From positions 1-23,373 of the forward strand of contig JARQWU010000166.1 in the NCBI GenBank assembly GCA_040182905.1: a stretch of 23,373 nt of DNA, written 5' to 3'. The translations under genes and the position numbers were made by a program. The stretch comes from Barthelona sp. PAP020 (taxonomy: Eukaryota > Metamonada: BaSk clade). Under the pieces are notes generated by a model. That model worked only from the letters and a program-made list of their open reading frames with translations. It did not search any database and was not told where the DNA came from. Shown here piece by piece: positions 1 through 8,941 of the stretch (position 1 is the stretch's first letter; the number at the start of each line of letters is the position of its first letter).

Positions 1-367
1 AAGATTTTAAATTTTTCCATAAATTAGCCTTGACCACTAATCGGAATCAACCAAAGGTTAATTCCTTTGGGAGTCGAAAAGTTGGTTTTCTGCAAGAAAA
101 AACCTCCTCGCTTCACAAGTTGTATTTTTTTTTTTTTTTTTTGAAACAATTATTTAATGTATCACACAAATATGACCAAAATGAAAAACTTACAAAGCTT
201 TCGATTTCATATTCAAGAAAAGAACATAGAACAACAAAATGAAGACTCATTAAAAGCCCAAAAGATTCCCTTTTTTTTCCACCCAAATATTTTCGTTTTA
301 CCAATGCTAATATGTATGAACAACTTTTTAAAACAAATTTTGTATCTATTTTTTCTCAAGGCAGACC
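1..367. other. Gene-free left edge
   Basis: No credible coding region is seen here. The stretch contains a perfect 7-bp inverted repeat (CCAAAGG at 51-57, CCTTTGG at 64-70, 6-nt loop) and an uninterrupted run of 18 T at 125-142. It lies downstream of the giant minus-strand gene ending at 368, so part of it is probably that gene's 3' UTR. Short reading frames on both strands are of poor composition and start at TTG codons. Confidence 0.6.
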
Positions 368-3300
368 TCAGTTTTTTGATTGAGATAACTTTTCATTATC
401 AGAAATAGATGTTGGTAGAGCTTTCATGATGTTTGGATTAAACTCTTGAAATGTAGCAAAAACAGCCTTGCTGACATTTTCAACTATTCGTTGTTGAAAT
501 TGAAGGTGAGAATCTCCAGAGTTTTCTTGACATACATATTGAGGATTTTCCAAATATTCTTCTTTTCCATGTGGAATGTCAGTATTTTCAAGGGTATTCA
601 ACACATTATTACGTTCCAAATCAAATATTTCACCTTGACATTGATCAACATTTGTTTTGAACTTATTATTTTCATTTGAAATATTTACATTATTCTTTTC
701 CATCTTTTTAGTAATAAAAATTCTATAAGCTCTATTAACCTCTCTTTTATATTCTTTCAAGTCTTGTTCTTTTATGTTGTCACAATATACCTCACAAAAA
801 TCAAATGTAAGGAATGTCGCAAAAGAATAATTTCTTTTATTAATAAAATAATCCATCAATTTAGAAATGACCAATTTTCCATTTTTATCAAAGAAAGATT
901 GATTTGATATTTCTTCAGGATACATCAAAATGTTCTCAATAAATTTCTCAAAAATTTTAAACAAATCTAAAAAATATTTGGACAAAGAAGGTTTAAAATT
1001 GATAAATTTCAGCATCAATTCATTTTCATTTTCAATTGAATCAATGTTTGATTCAAACAAATTTTTGATAAACCATTGATCCAAAAATAATGATGGATCG
1101 TTTTGATATTTCAGGGCAGAAATGGGATCGGTATCAATAAAATCATCTGGGTATGGTCTGTAAAATTCTTTACCATTTGAGGTGTTTAACATTTTTATCA
1201 AAGCACCATTATACCTTTTGTCAGTGAGCAAATGTTTAAAGACAACATCATCTTTGAAGATATTAGATTTATCTAAATTGAAATTTTGAATAAATTTGAT
1301 GATAAAAAGATTTTTCTCCTCAACTTCAATGCTTTCTAAAAGGAAATATGCTGGTAACTCAACTTCTTCATCTTCAATTTTGGAATAAAAATACCAAATA
1401 GTTGATTGTTTAAATTTTTCATCAATCATTCCTTCTTCCACATATCTGTTACATAATGACTTATCTATTTCATGGAACTGCTTAAGTATCTCCCAACGCC
1501 AACAAGCTTCTATTTCAGGGTTTGCTAACAAATTGAAAACTTCTTTTGTAAATGCTCCTCTCACGTATAAATTATGACGAATTTCAGTACAGTATGCAAA
1601 CCATTGATTTATATCACACCAACTTTCTTGTAAATTCATTAAGAATGATTGTAACTTAACGTTTTCAAGTCCAAAATAAAAATACCATGATAAAACTTGA
1701 TAATAATTTGGTAAACAATGTAAAATATTTTCAGGAAAATAATGAAGATGGTTTTCAACCAATATTTTCAAAATTCCAGAATATTTCTTTCTTAAAAATT
1801 TAAAAATATTTTCAGTGACAACCATTTCAAATTTTTCACCATAAGTTTCCAAATATTTGACTTTTTGCTCAAGAAATAAAAAATCAAGATCTAATAAAAG
1901 CTCTAAAGTATGTTGTTGATGTTTATTTAATAGCCAAATTGCAAACATTGCATCCAAAGAACGACATTCAACAGGAAACTTCTCAATATTAGTTTCAAAG
2001 ATATCAACCAATTCGTTTGGAGAAAAAAACCTCTCAAGCAAAGGACAAAAATCTACAAAACACATCGCAATTTCAAATTGTTCTGCACCAAAAAGTTGAA
2101 ACCATTTTTTTTTTTCAGAATTTTCGATGGAAATCTGAAAATTGTCATTTTGACTGTTCTCTGAACTCAAGAAAGTGTTAAATTTTGAACTAAAAAAATG
2201 AGAAACATCAGTTGAATATTCTGTCTTCAAAACTTCATCTATTCTTTTCCAATAAATTAATTGAAATGTAATCAATTGAAATTTGGCTCTAGATTGCAAT
2301 AAAACTTTGTTATCAAGTTTCATATTATCCAGTACAATTGCAAGACAATCTGGTATGTTGTTGCATAAATGAACAAAATTGAAATTGATTTCATTTATTT
2401 CATTTCCCAATAAATCTCCAAACTTTTGATCCCCAAATATTTCTAAAAAATGGTTTTTAAGGCATTTAATCTTTGTTTCCTCATTTATTGGAGGATTTTG
2501 AGAAAAATTAGTCATTTTTTGATTTAAAAAGTCTTTCAAAGATAATTGACCAATATTACACACATACCACATTGCAATTTCTTTATAATTTTTTACAAAA
2601 TCATCAGACAATTCTATCCTACTGAAAATACGAAAACGTTTATCACGAGAATTGTTGACAATTTGCATGAACAAATTGTTTGTCCAAAATAATTTTCTGT
2701 TGTCAAAAATGTTCGACAACGAGAACACTTTTCCAGTTGACCCTTTTTTAACGGAAAAAGCCAACCAATTGAAAGCTTTTTCATGATCAATTTCAAAAAA
2801 ACACAAGAAATCAGCAAGTGAAAAATCTCTAAATTCATCCCAAATATGATATCTAGCATATTCCCAAAATATATCCTTATTACATCCCTCCTTAATTTCC
2901 AATAAATAATGTTGAAAGAGTTTTTGCTTATTTTTATAAATATCTTCCTTTTCATAAAACCATATCTTAATGGTATTATTCATATAAGCTGACTCAGATA
3001 GTTGAGGTAATTTTAAGCCTTCAATTTCATAAAATTCTTCTCTTAAAGCATAATTGATGGAATACTTTACAGAAGAGTATTCTTCAACTGTAAAACGATC
3101 CTTCTTTAACAAAACATAATTTTTGAAAAATGTTTCAAATTTTTGTAAAATAATCCAATCATGAATATCAATCTCCCCAAATAAATCCGAAACATGATTC
3201 AATAAGAGCTTTTCAAAATCTACAAAATCTGCGTTTCCCATTACACATGCATCTGCAAAAGAAAGTGGAGTTCTTTTTCTCTCGTCCATAAAACTAACAT

Positions 3301-5098
3301 ACCATTTACAAGCTCCAGGATATTTTTCCATGTAATTTGGAATTTCTACAAAGAACCAAGCATTTATTTGCTTAAAAACTTTCTTTTTAAATTCTTTGTC
3401 AACTAAATCTTTGACTTCAACCAAATCTTCTTTATCAAAGAAAAAAGGATTATTGTTAAACCATAATACCATGGCATCATTAATAAACTCATTATTTCTT
3501 GACAAAATTTCAACAATTTCCATTATATTGGGTTGAAATAATTTATCAAGATGATTGGACAACAAATTCTTCCAGTTGTTTCGAAGATTAACATCATGAA
3601 TTCGAATCAGATGCTCAAATAGATTTTCAAAAGATCTATCATAGTATTCATTCAGGTACCAATCCTTAGCATCTTCAAAATCCAATTCTAGGGGTATATT
3701 CACATCATCTTTGCATTTAAACTCATTCAAAAAACTTACAAAATCAGAATTTGTGAAACAATTACAATTTTGAATAAATTCTGAAATATTACGTCTGGTT
3801 TCAATTCTTTCTTTGACTTTGAAATTTTCTTTTTTAAAATAGCCATCAATTTCATTTAATGTACTAACAATACATTGTTGAACACTATTAGAATCATAAA
3901 CATATGTGTATTGAAGTATTCTGTTCTCAACAGATGTAATAACAGACCTATCAACGGAAAATTCAATATCATTACTCCCAAAACCCAATTTCATATTTTC
4001 ACATAGATTGTCACAAACCAAATCTGAAATCTTTGTGATATATAACTCATTATTGATATTTAAACAGATATTTTCCTCTTCAGTTCCTTCAGTATTTTCA
4101 TTTCCATATTCATAGAATGCAATGCTAGTAATATTTCCAATCTTGATATAACAAGAATCGGAATCTAATTCATTAAACAAATAAAAACAATGAATATCAT
4201 GTCCATTTGAGATAATCAAATATTTATCATTGTTCACAATTATTGGACGATCACTTACAACATCATATTCAATTGCTTTCTGAAGAATGGGACTAAGATT
4301 AAATTCAGAATCATATTCAATGCGAAGAAGGAACAAATATTCCATTGTAACAACCACAAAAAAATCTTTCTTAACAAAGCCAACATAAAGCAGGTCTTCA
4401 AATTCATATTGCTCCAATATCTGAAACTGGTTATCAATATATTGAAAAAAGATAAGATGATCTTTGTTTTCCATATCTGTGCAAGTACCACAAATATATG
4501 ATTCTCCTATTTTTAAATCAAGAGAAGAAATCACAGAATCCACTTTAATATCATCAAAAAATCCATCTTCATTTAAAAATTTTAAAGTTTCAGTTTGTTT
4601 GTGAAAAAAACAAAAAGAATCACGATATTTAGCCAAAAAAATTGTATTGTCAAACATTTCAACATATTCATTGTTGTCACATCGAAAAAATCTGTTTTCT
4701 TCATCAAAAATGTACAGACTATTATTTATACAAGTAAAATCTTTTGATTGTATTTGATTGGAAAGTTCTTTGACACAACGAGAATATTCATAACATTGTT
4801 TACAATCAATGGTGATATTCTGGCTCTTATAATAATCAATTAAAGTAAACAAACATTTCCAACTATTAAAACAAAAAGAATACATCAAAGCATCATCAAT
4901 ATCGAATTTTAAATCACATAATTGAACAAGGCTTTTTGGTTGATCAGATCTAACAATTTCTTTCAATACTTTCTTTCGACTTTCAAGATCATAAGGAATT
5001 TCTTTTTCAGCAGCTCTTTTCAAAATTCCACAAAGCCTTTCATCACTATAAGTATTCCCACCTTTCTTTAACTTTTCAAAAATACTTTCTGTGAACAT
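368..5098 (-). CDS. Giant unrecognised protein, beta-rich N-terminus plus helical solenoid with W-aromatic motifs
   Basis: I do not recognise this 1576-residue protein. The first ATG of the frame is at 5098; an in-frame extension to 5122 would need a TTG start. Residues about 1-100 look helical. Residues about 110-420 are rich in short beta-strand patterns (alternating hydrophobics with turns), as in a degenerate beta-propeller. From about 470 to 1440 the chain is helical and carries at least twelve Trp-plus-aromatic or large hydrophobic motifs, near residues 480, 546, 581, 599, 713, 778, 844, 1055, 1138, 1166, 1235 and 1342. Several spacings are 65-69 residues, which suggests a divergent helical repeat. 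The last 110 residues are polar and Asn/Glu-rich, probably disordered. There is no signal peptide and no clear membrane segment. A propeller followed by a solenoid is the layout of nuclear pore scaffold and vesicle coat/tether proteins, so those are the first families to test, but no family signature is visible. Confidence 0.85.
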   Translation of the reverse strand: MFTESIFEKLKKGGNTYSDERLCGILKRAAEKEIPYDLESRKKVLKEIVRSDQPKSLVQLCDLKFDIDDALMYSFCFNSWKCLFTLIDYYKSQNITIDCKQCYEYSRCVKELSNQIQSKDFTCINNSLYIFDEENRFFRCDNNEYVEMFDNTIFLAKYRDSFCFFHKQTETLKFLNEDGFFDDIKVDSVISSLDLKIGESYICGTCTDMENKDHLIFFQYIDNQFQILEQYEFEDLLYVGFVKKDFFVVVTMEYLFLLRIEYDSEFNLSPILQKAIEYDVVSDRPIIVNNDKYLIISNGHDIHCFYLFNELDSDSCYIKIGNITSIAFYEYGNENTEGTEEENICLNINNELYITKISDLVCDNLCENMKLGFGSNDIEFSVDRSVITSVENRILQYTYVYDSNSVQQCIVSTLNEIDGYFKKENFKVKERIETRRNISEFIQNCNCFTNSDFVSFLNEFKCKDDVNIPLELDFEDAKDWYLNEYYDRSFENLFEHLIRIHDVNLRNNWKNLLSNHLDKLFQPNIMEIVEILSRNNEFINDAMVLWFNNNPFFFDKEDLVEVKDLVDKEFKKKVFKQINAWFFVEIPNYMEKYPGACKWYVSFMDERKRTPLSFADACVMGNADFVDFEKLLLNHVSDLFGEIDIHDWIILQKFETFFKNYVLLKKDRFTVEEYSSVKYSINYALREEFYEIEGLKLPQLSESAYMNNTIKIWFYEKEDIYKNKQKLFQHYLLEIKEGCNKDIFWEYARYHIWDEFRDFSLADFLCFFEIDHEKAFNWLAFSVKKGSTGKVFSLSNIFDNRKLFWTNNLFMQIVNNSRDKRFRIFSRIELSDDFVKNYKEIAMWYVCNIGQLSLKDFLNQKMTNFSQNPPINEETKIKCLKNHFLEIFGDQKFGDLLGNEINEINFNFVHLCNNIPDCLAIVLDNMKLDNKVLLQSRAKFQLITFQLIYWKRIDEVLKTEYSTDVSHFFSSKFNTFLSSENSQNDNFQISIENSEKKKWFQLFGAEQFEIAMCFVDFCPLLERFFSPNELVDIFETNIEKFPVECRSLDAMFAIWLLNKHQQHTLELLLDLDFLFLEQKVKYLETYGEKFEMVVTENIFKFLRKKYSGILKILVENHLHYFPENILHCLPNYYQVLSWYFYFGLENVKLQSFLMNLQESWCDINQWFAYCTEIRHNLYVRGAFTKEVFNLLANPEIEACWRWEILKQFHEIDKSLCNRYVEEGMIDEKFKQSTIWYFYSKIEDEEVELPAYFLLESIEVEEKNLFIIKFIQNFNLDKSNIFKDDVVFKHLLTDKRYNGALIKMLNTSNGKEFYRPYPDDFIDTDPISALKYQNDPSLFLDQWFIKNLFESNIDSIENENELMLKFINFKPSLSKYFLDLFKIFEKFIENILMYPEEISNQSFFDKNGKLVISKLMDYFINKRNYSFATFLTFDFCEVYCDNIKEQDLKEYKREVNRAYRIFITKKMEKNNVNISNENNKFKTNVDQCQGEIFDLERNNVLNTLENTDIPHGKEEYLENPQYVCQENSGDSHLQFQQRIVENVSKAVFATFQEFNPNIMKALPTSISDNEKLSQSKN

Positions 5099-5560
5099 TT
5101 TTGGAAGAAAAAAGGAAAACAATCCTTTTTGACTGGAGGGAAAAATTGCTTCTTTTTTTTTCAGCCAAATATTGATTTCTTTTTAATGACCCATTTCAAC
5201 AAGCGATTTATTCACATCGTATATCTGATTGTGTAAACGTTCTTTTTTTTTTTCATTCTGTTTCTTTTATCAAATTTTTTTACATCTTCAGATTTTTCCA
5301 AAAAGAAAAGTTTTTGTGTAAAAGGTGAACATTTTTTTTTTGAAAAATCAAGACCCTTTGGAAAGAATTGAAAGAAAACAAAACAAAAAAAAAAATATAT
5401 TAAAAACAATTTGTTGGTATTATTTATGCTTTAAATAAACAAATATAATTAAACTTCCATGTGAATGTCAACAATGTTGAAAATAAAATCTTTTCTTTCT
5501 TGGATTGGTAAGATTCTCAATTTTTTAATTTGTACCAATTTATTATGTTAATTTATTGAA
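5099..5560. promoter_or_regulatory. Divergent intergenic region between giant gene and VPS9 gene
   Basis: This 462-bp stretch separates two divergently transcribed genes and must hold both promoters. It is very AT-rich with several T runs of 8-9. It contains a 13-nt inverted repeat, TCAACAATGTTGA, at 5468-5480, about 80 bp before the VPS9 gene ATG; it could be a binding site for a dimeric protein. No coding region or RNA gene is recognised. Confidence 0.5.
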
Positions 5561-7417
5561 ATGTCGATATCAAATCTGTGTGATATATATGGTTCTGTGA
5601 CTCTTGTTGAGAGTGAAGTTAGCAATCGATTATTGAGATATATTAAAAAATCAATTCATTGTGGCAAATTAAGAGAATTAATTGTAGAAAAAGCCAATCA
5701 AATTGTATTATTTTTACCTATTTCATATATTATTGAGAGTGAACCGTTAAATTTGGAATTTGCCATGGCACATGTTGGTATTATATCGTTACAACATTCA
5801 TTTCGTTGTATTACTTTCAATGGTACCAAGTTACAAATTAATGTTTGCTCAAATCCTGTGTTGGAAGTGTTAACGCCTTCAATTTTTTCGACTTTGGATC
5901 AATCCAATATTTCTTTTTTAAATTTTCCAGAGCCGAGATATAATTTTACATCAATCTCAATTTTGTCTGATTTCACATACGTAAATATTGGGGAAACAAA
6001 AGTTAGATCTCTGATAATTCAAGATTGTTTGCCCAACATTTGTTTAGTAAATAAACCCATTAGTATTGTTGGAAGTTCAGTTTTAACAAAAGCTCATTAT
6101 GATGAAAATTTCAAAATGTTAGAAAAAACATTTTCTCTTTTAGAAGAAGAGAATTTGATAGATAGGAAGGGTATTTTGGGTAATTCTTCTTTAGTTCCTT
6201 TTGAAAATAAGGATTTGGAAGAGTTATCTGAAAATTTTGGAAATATTACTGATTTAAACAATCAAACATTATATCTATTTCAATGTTTGTTAAGAGAAAC
6301 TGCTATGTATGAAAAAATGATCGAATTTTCGAAGAATATTTTGAGCAAAGATTTGTCGTTACATGAGGCTAGGGATGAAATTTTTAAGTCTTCACAATAT
6401 ATTACGTCTTTGCTGTTACAAGAAGCCAAATTTGATTCAACAAAAGATGAAACTGCTTTAAAACACGAAGATTTTATTTTTCATTGTGTTTTGATAATTT
6501 TTTTAAATTGGTTAAGCGAATTTTTATCCCAATGTGTAACTTTGGAAGTAAATTCAAATTGGTTATTTTCACAAACTATTGGTTTAGGACATTTACATCC
6601 TTCTGATTTTCATTTACCTTCAGATGTTGATGTTACTCTTTTGTGGGATGTAGCAAAAACCGAACTTTCTGCTATGACATTGTTTGGTAATCCTTTTGAT
6701 AAACTTCAACTTTTACAAAATATAATTTATCTCATTGGTTTGATGTATCATAATATTGATGAAATGGTTTCAGCAGATCATCTTCTTAACACTCTTTCCT
6801 TATTGGTATGTCAAGCAAACGCTTCACAATTGTTACAATCTTTAACTTTGATGGAAGCATTTGCTCCTTTGGCATCAGAATCATCAGAACAAGAATACAT
6901 GTTAATATCTTTTAGAGCTTCGTTACAATATATTAAAGTCATTGACATTTCAAAGTATCCTCCTCCTCCTTCACCAAAACGTGTCATGACACCAAATGGA
7001 CATGTACATAAAAGATTGAAAACAATTGAGGAAATCCCTGTATCACCTTATGAAAACAATCATGTGTCCCTTGATCCATTGGCTTTGGATATACCTAAAG
7101 ATAATACTGCCAGGCAAAATAATAATCCACTTATTAAAACTCATTTTCACAAAGATATTGATATGTTGCTTGAGCCAAATGACAACTACGAAAAGAAGCA
7201 AGTGAGAAAAATTTTATTGGATAACTTAGCCGTTCGTTTATCAGACAAAGACAATTCTATTTTGTATTTGGAGGGAAGGTCAGTAAATGAATTGGCCAGT
7301 ATTGTAGTGCATCTTGTAGACCCGGAATTACTGGAATCATTTTTGACCAACAAACAATATAATTTACGTTCTAGCAGCACAAGTTCATGTGCTTCTGGTT
7401 TAGGAACTCAAGAATAA
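5561..7417 (+). CDS. VPS9-domain protein (putative Rab5-family exchange factor)
   Basis: The 618-residue product carries a VPS9-like domain at about residues 355-460, the catalytic module of guanine exchange factors for Rab5/Rab21-type GTPases on early endosomes. The visible hallmark is the segment beginning SADHLLNTLS (from residue 404), with the usual Asp at 406, followed by helices ending in FRASLQYI (451-458). The motif usually read as GYYxTN is degenerate (EYMLIS, 445-450), with the family Thr replaced by Ile, so activity is uncertain. Residues 1-170 form a beta-rich region that may be distantly like the N-terminus of Varp/ANKRD27, but ankyrin repeats are absent. After the domain come a proline patch (467-471), a basic stretch and a second conserved-looking helical region (about 540-597). 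The start is an ATG in context TGAAATG. The gene converges on the A49 gene, with 94 bp between stop codons. Confidence 0.75.
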   Translation: MSISNLCDIYGSVTLVESEVSNRLLRYIKKSIHCGKLRELIVEKANQIVLFLPISYIIESEPLNLEFAMAHVGIISLQHSFRCITFNGTKLQINVCSNPVLEVLTPSIFSTLDQSNISFLNFPEPRYNFTSISILSDFTYVNIGETKVRSLIIQDCLPNICLVNKPISIVGSSVLTKAHYDENFKMLEKTFSLLEEENLIDRKGILGNSSLVPFENKDLEELSENFGNITDLNNQTLYLFQCLLRETAMYEKMIEFSKNILSKDLSLHEARDEIFKSSQYITSLLLQEAKFDSTKDETALKHEDFIFHCVLIIFLNWLSEFLSQCVTLEVNSNWLFSQTIGLGHLHPSDFHLPSDVDVTLLWDVAKTELSAMTLFGNPFDKLQLLQNIIYLIGLMYHNIDEMVSADHLLNTLSLLVCQANASQLLQSLTLMEAFAPLASESSEQEYMLISFRASLQYIKVIDISKYPPPPSPKRVMTPNGHVHKRLKTIEEIPVSPYENNHVSLDPLALDIPKDNTARQNNNPLIKTHFHKDIDMLLEPNDNYEKKQVRKILLDNLAVRLSDKDNSILYLEGRSVNELASIVVHLVDPELLESFLTNKQYNLRSSSTSSCASGLGTQE

Positions 7418-7431
7418 AAAATTTATAAAAC

Positions 7432-7437
7432 TTTATT
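7432..7437 (-). terminator. Poly(A) signal for A49 gene
   Basis: AATAAA on the minus strand (TTTATT as read), 74 nt past the A49 stop codon and only 14 nt past the stop of the convergent VPS9 gene. If used, the two transcripts have abutting or overlapping 3' ends. The VPS9 gene also has AATAAA at 7413-7418, overlapping its own stop codon. Confidence 0.4.
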
Positions 7438-7511
7438 GTTTCTGTTTTACAGGGAAGGAAAAAGAAAATTTTTCAAAATTTTTATCCGAAACAATAATTT
7501 TTCTTCAAATA

Positions 7512-8660
7512 TTATCTTCTTCTTGGTGGTTCTGGGAATTTTAAAGGTAATTTAAGTGTGGCTTTAGATCTAGTGACACTACAACCCAATTGTTTGTATA
7601 AAGATTGAAGATAATCAAAATCTTTCGAATTAAAACTAAATAACTCCATCATATCTGATAAAGATACCTTAAAATCAGCTACATGCAAAGACAAGGCACA
7701 AATATGCAATCTTAACTTAATCAAGTCTTCGTTGGTCATTGTTTCTTGAGTTTTAAATCCCGCCAAATATTCAGAAACGAATGTACTCTTTATCCATTCC
7801 CAAACTTTTTCAAAACATGTCAAATCAACCTTTTTGACATTCATTTTGGCCATTTTTAATTTTTTATGGAACTCAATCAATAAACAAAGAATATAGACAA
7901 CTATAATCATTTCATCATCATTTTGGAAAGCAACCAATTTGTCAGTCATCCAAGAATTATTGAAAGCTTGACTTAAAGCCAGTTGTAAATCCTCCTTCAT
8001 TTCTTCATCCTCTTCAGACAAGGCCTCTTTGATGAGATTCCCCATTCCTTCTTCATTCAAACAATCAACAACATCTTCAGGAACTAGATAATCCAATGGA
8101 TACGCATTTTTAAGGGTTTCTGCTTCAAGATCAAAATCAGGCAAATGTCTTGAAAGATAGGCAACTTCTTCAACTTCCTCAATTTTTTCAGCAAAGGTAT
8201 TTACCGACTGTTGTAAAGCAACAGTTTCATCCGTTAAACGATTCCTCAAAGCTTGATCTGTAGCTTGTTTTCTACGTTTACTACCAAATTGTTTGACTAA
8301 ATTAATTTGTTGTTCAGCAAAAGATGTGTTTTCAGTTTCCTTTATATCCACTACAGATAAATCGACATTTTTCACGTTTGTTTTTAATGAATATAAAGAT
8401 TTAATTGGTTGAATTTCTATTTGTTTGGTCTCTTTGTTAAAAATACCAATAGCATAATTTAGAGGGTCTTCAACATGCTCTTCGCTAGAATCATAAAAAA
8501 AAAGCTTGTCAGTCTCACCTTTAATGGACTCAATAGATCTGGATCCAACATTTCTATTTTCTATATGAAAGGTGGCATTTTCAACATTATGGGGAAGACT
8601 AATCGATCTAAAGGTAGTGACTTTAATATCACTATCTTCTTCATTCACTAATATTTTCAT
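7512..8660 (-). CDS. RPA49: RNA polymerase I subunit A49 (PAF53)
   Basis: The 382-residue product matches RPA49/PAF53, which together with A34.5 forms the TFIIF/TFIIE-like module of nucleolar RNA polymerase I and supports initiation and elongation on rDNA. The N-terminal dimerisation domain shows the family strand pattern YAIGIFNKETKQIEI (residues about 69-83). The linker has the family motif FGSKRRKQA (about 125-133). The C-terminal half is helical, consistent with tandem winged helices, and ends in the family-like tail LKLPLKFPEPPRRR. Yeast A49 is about 415 residues, so the length is normal. ATG at 8660 is chosen; the reading frame extends nine codons upstream only to a TTG. It is convergent with the VPS9 gene and divergent from LRRC40. 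Confidence 0.85.
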   Translation of the reverse strand: MKILVNEEDSDIKVTTFRSISLPHNVENATFHIENRNVGSRSIESIKGETDKLFFYDSSEEHVEDPLNYAIGIFNKETKQIEIQPIKSLYSLKTNVKNVDLSVVDIKETENTSFAEQQINLVKQFGSKRRKQATDQALRNRLTDETVALQQSVNTFAEKIEEVEEVAYLSRHLPDFDLEAETLKNAYPLDYLVPEDVVDCLNEEGMGNLIKEALSEEDEEMKEDLQLALSQAFNNSWMTDKLVAFQNDDEMIIVVYILCLLIEFHKKLKMAKMNVKKVDLTCFEKVWEWIKSTFVSEYLAGFKTQETMTNEDLIKLRLHICALSLHVADFKVSLSDMMELFSFNSKDFDYLQSLYKQLGCSVTRSKATLKLPLKFPEPPRRR

Positions 8661-8781
8661 TGAGGACGAAAAAAATTTCTTTTGCAAAAAAAAAATTGAA
8701 ACTTTTTATTGGAAGGAAACTGAAATTCATGTAAAACTATAAATAAATGTGGCTTAACTTGAATCAAATAAAATCACAATT

Positions 8782-8810
8782 TTATGTTTCCTTTCTTGTT
8801 TGAAACATAA
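8782..8810. promoter_or_regulatory. Inverted repeat in A49/LRRC40 divergent region
   Basis: Perfect 9-bp inverted repeat TTATGTTTC (8782-8790) and GAAACATAA (8802-8810) with an 11-nt loop. It lies in the 281-bp region between the A49 ATG (8660, minus) and the LRRC40 ATG (8942, plus). The arms share GTTTC/GAAAC with the hairpin upstream of the CCP5 gene at 13501-13524. It may be a protein-binding palindrome or an RNA hairpin. Confidence 0.4.
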
Positions 8811-8941
8811 TCTGCCTTTTATTTTGCGTTTTAGCGTTTATGATGTTAACCGTGCCATTACACATTCATATATGTACGTGAATAGATAAATAAGCTGCTT
8901 AAAAATTGAATTTATTTGGATTTTTTTATTGGATTTTTCAG

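Noticed and set aside
51-70. CCAAAGG/CCTTTGG hairpin as a bacterial-type terminator or tRNA arm
   Set aside because: No tRNA T-loop or other arms surround it, and Rho-independent termination is not expected in a eukaryotic nuclear genome; left as an unexplained small palindrome.
30-408. Three short overlapping frames at the left edge
   Set aside because: They are low in complexity (poly-Phe/Lys from the T18 run), overlap each other, mostly lack ATG starts and show no family pattern.
2614-2955. 113-residue frame inside the giant gene
   Set aside because: Same-strand shadow in another frame, with composition set by the overlying gene.
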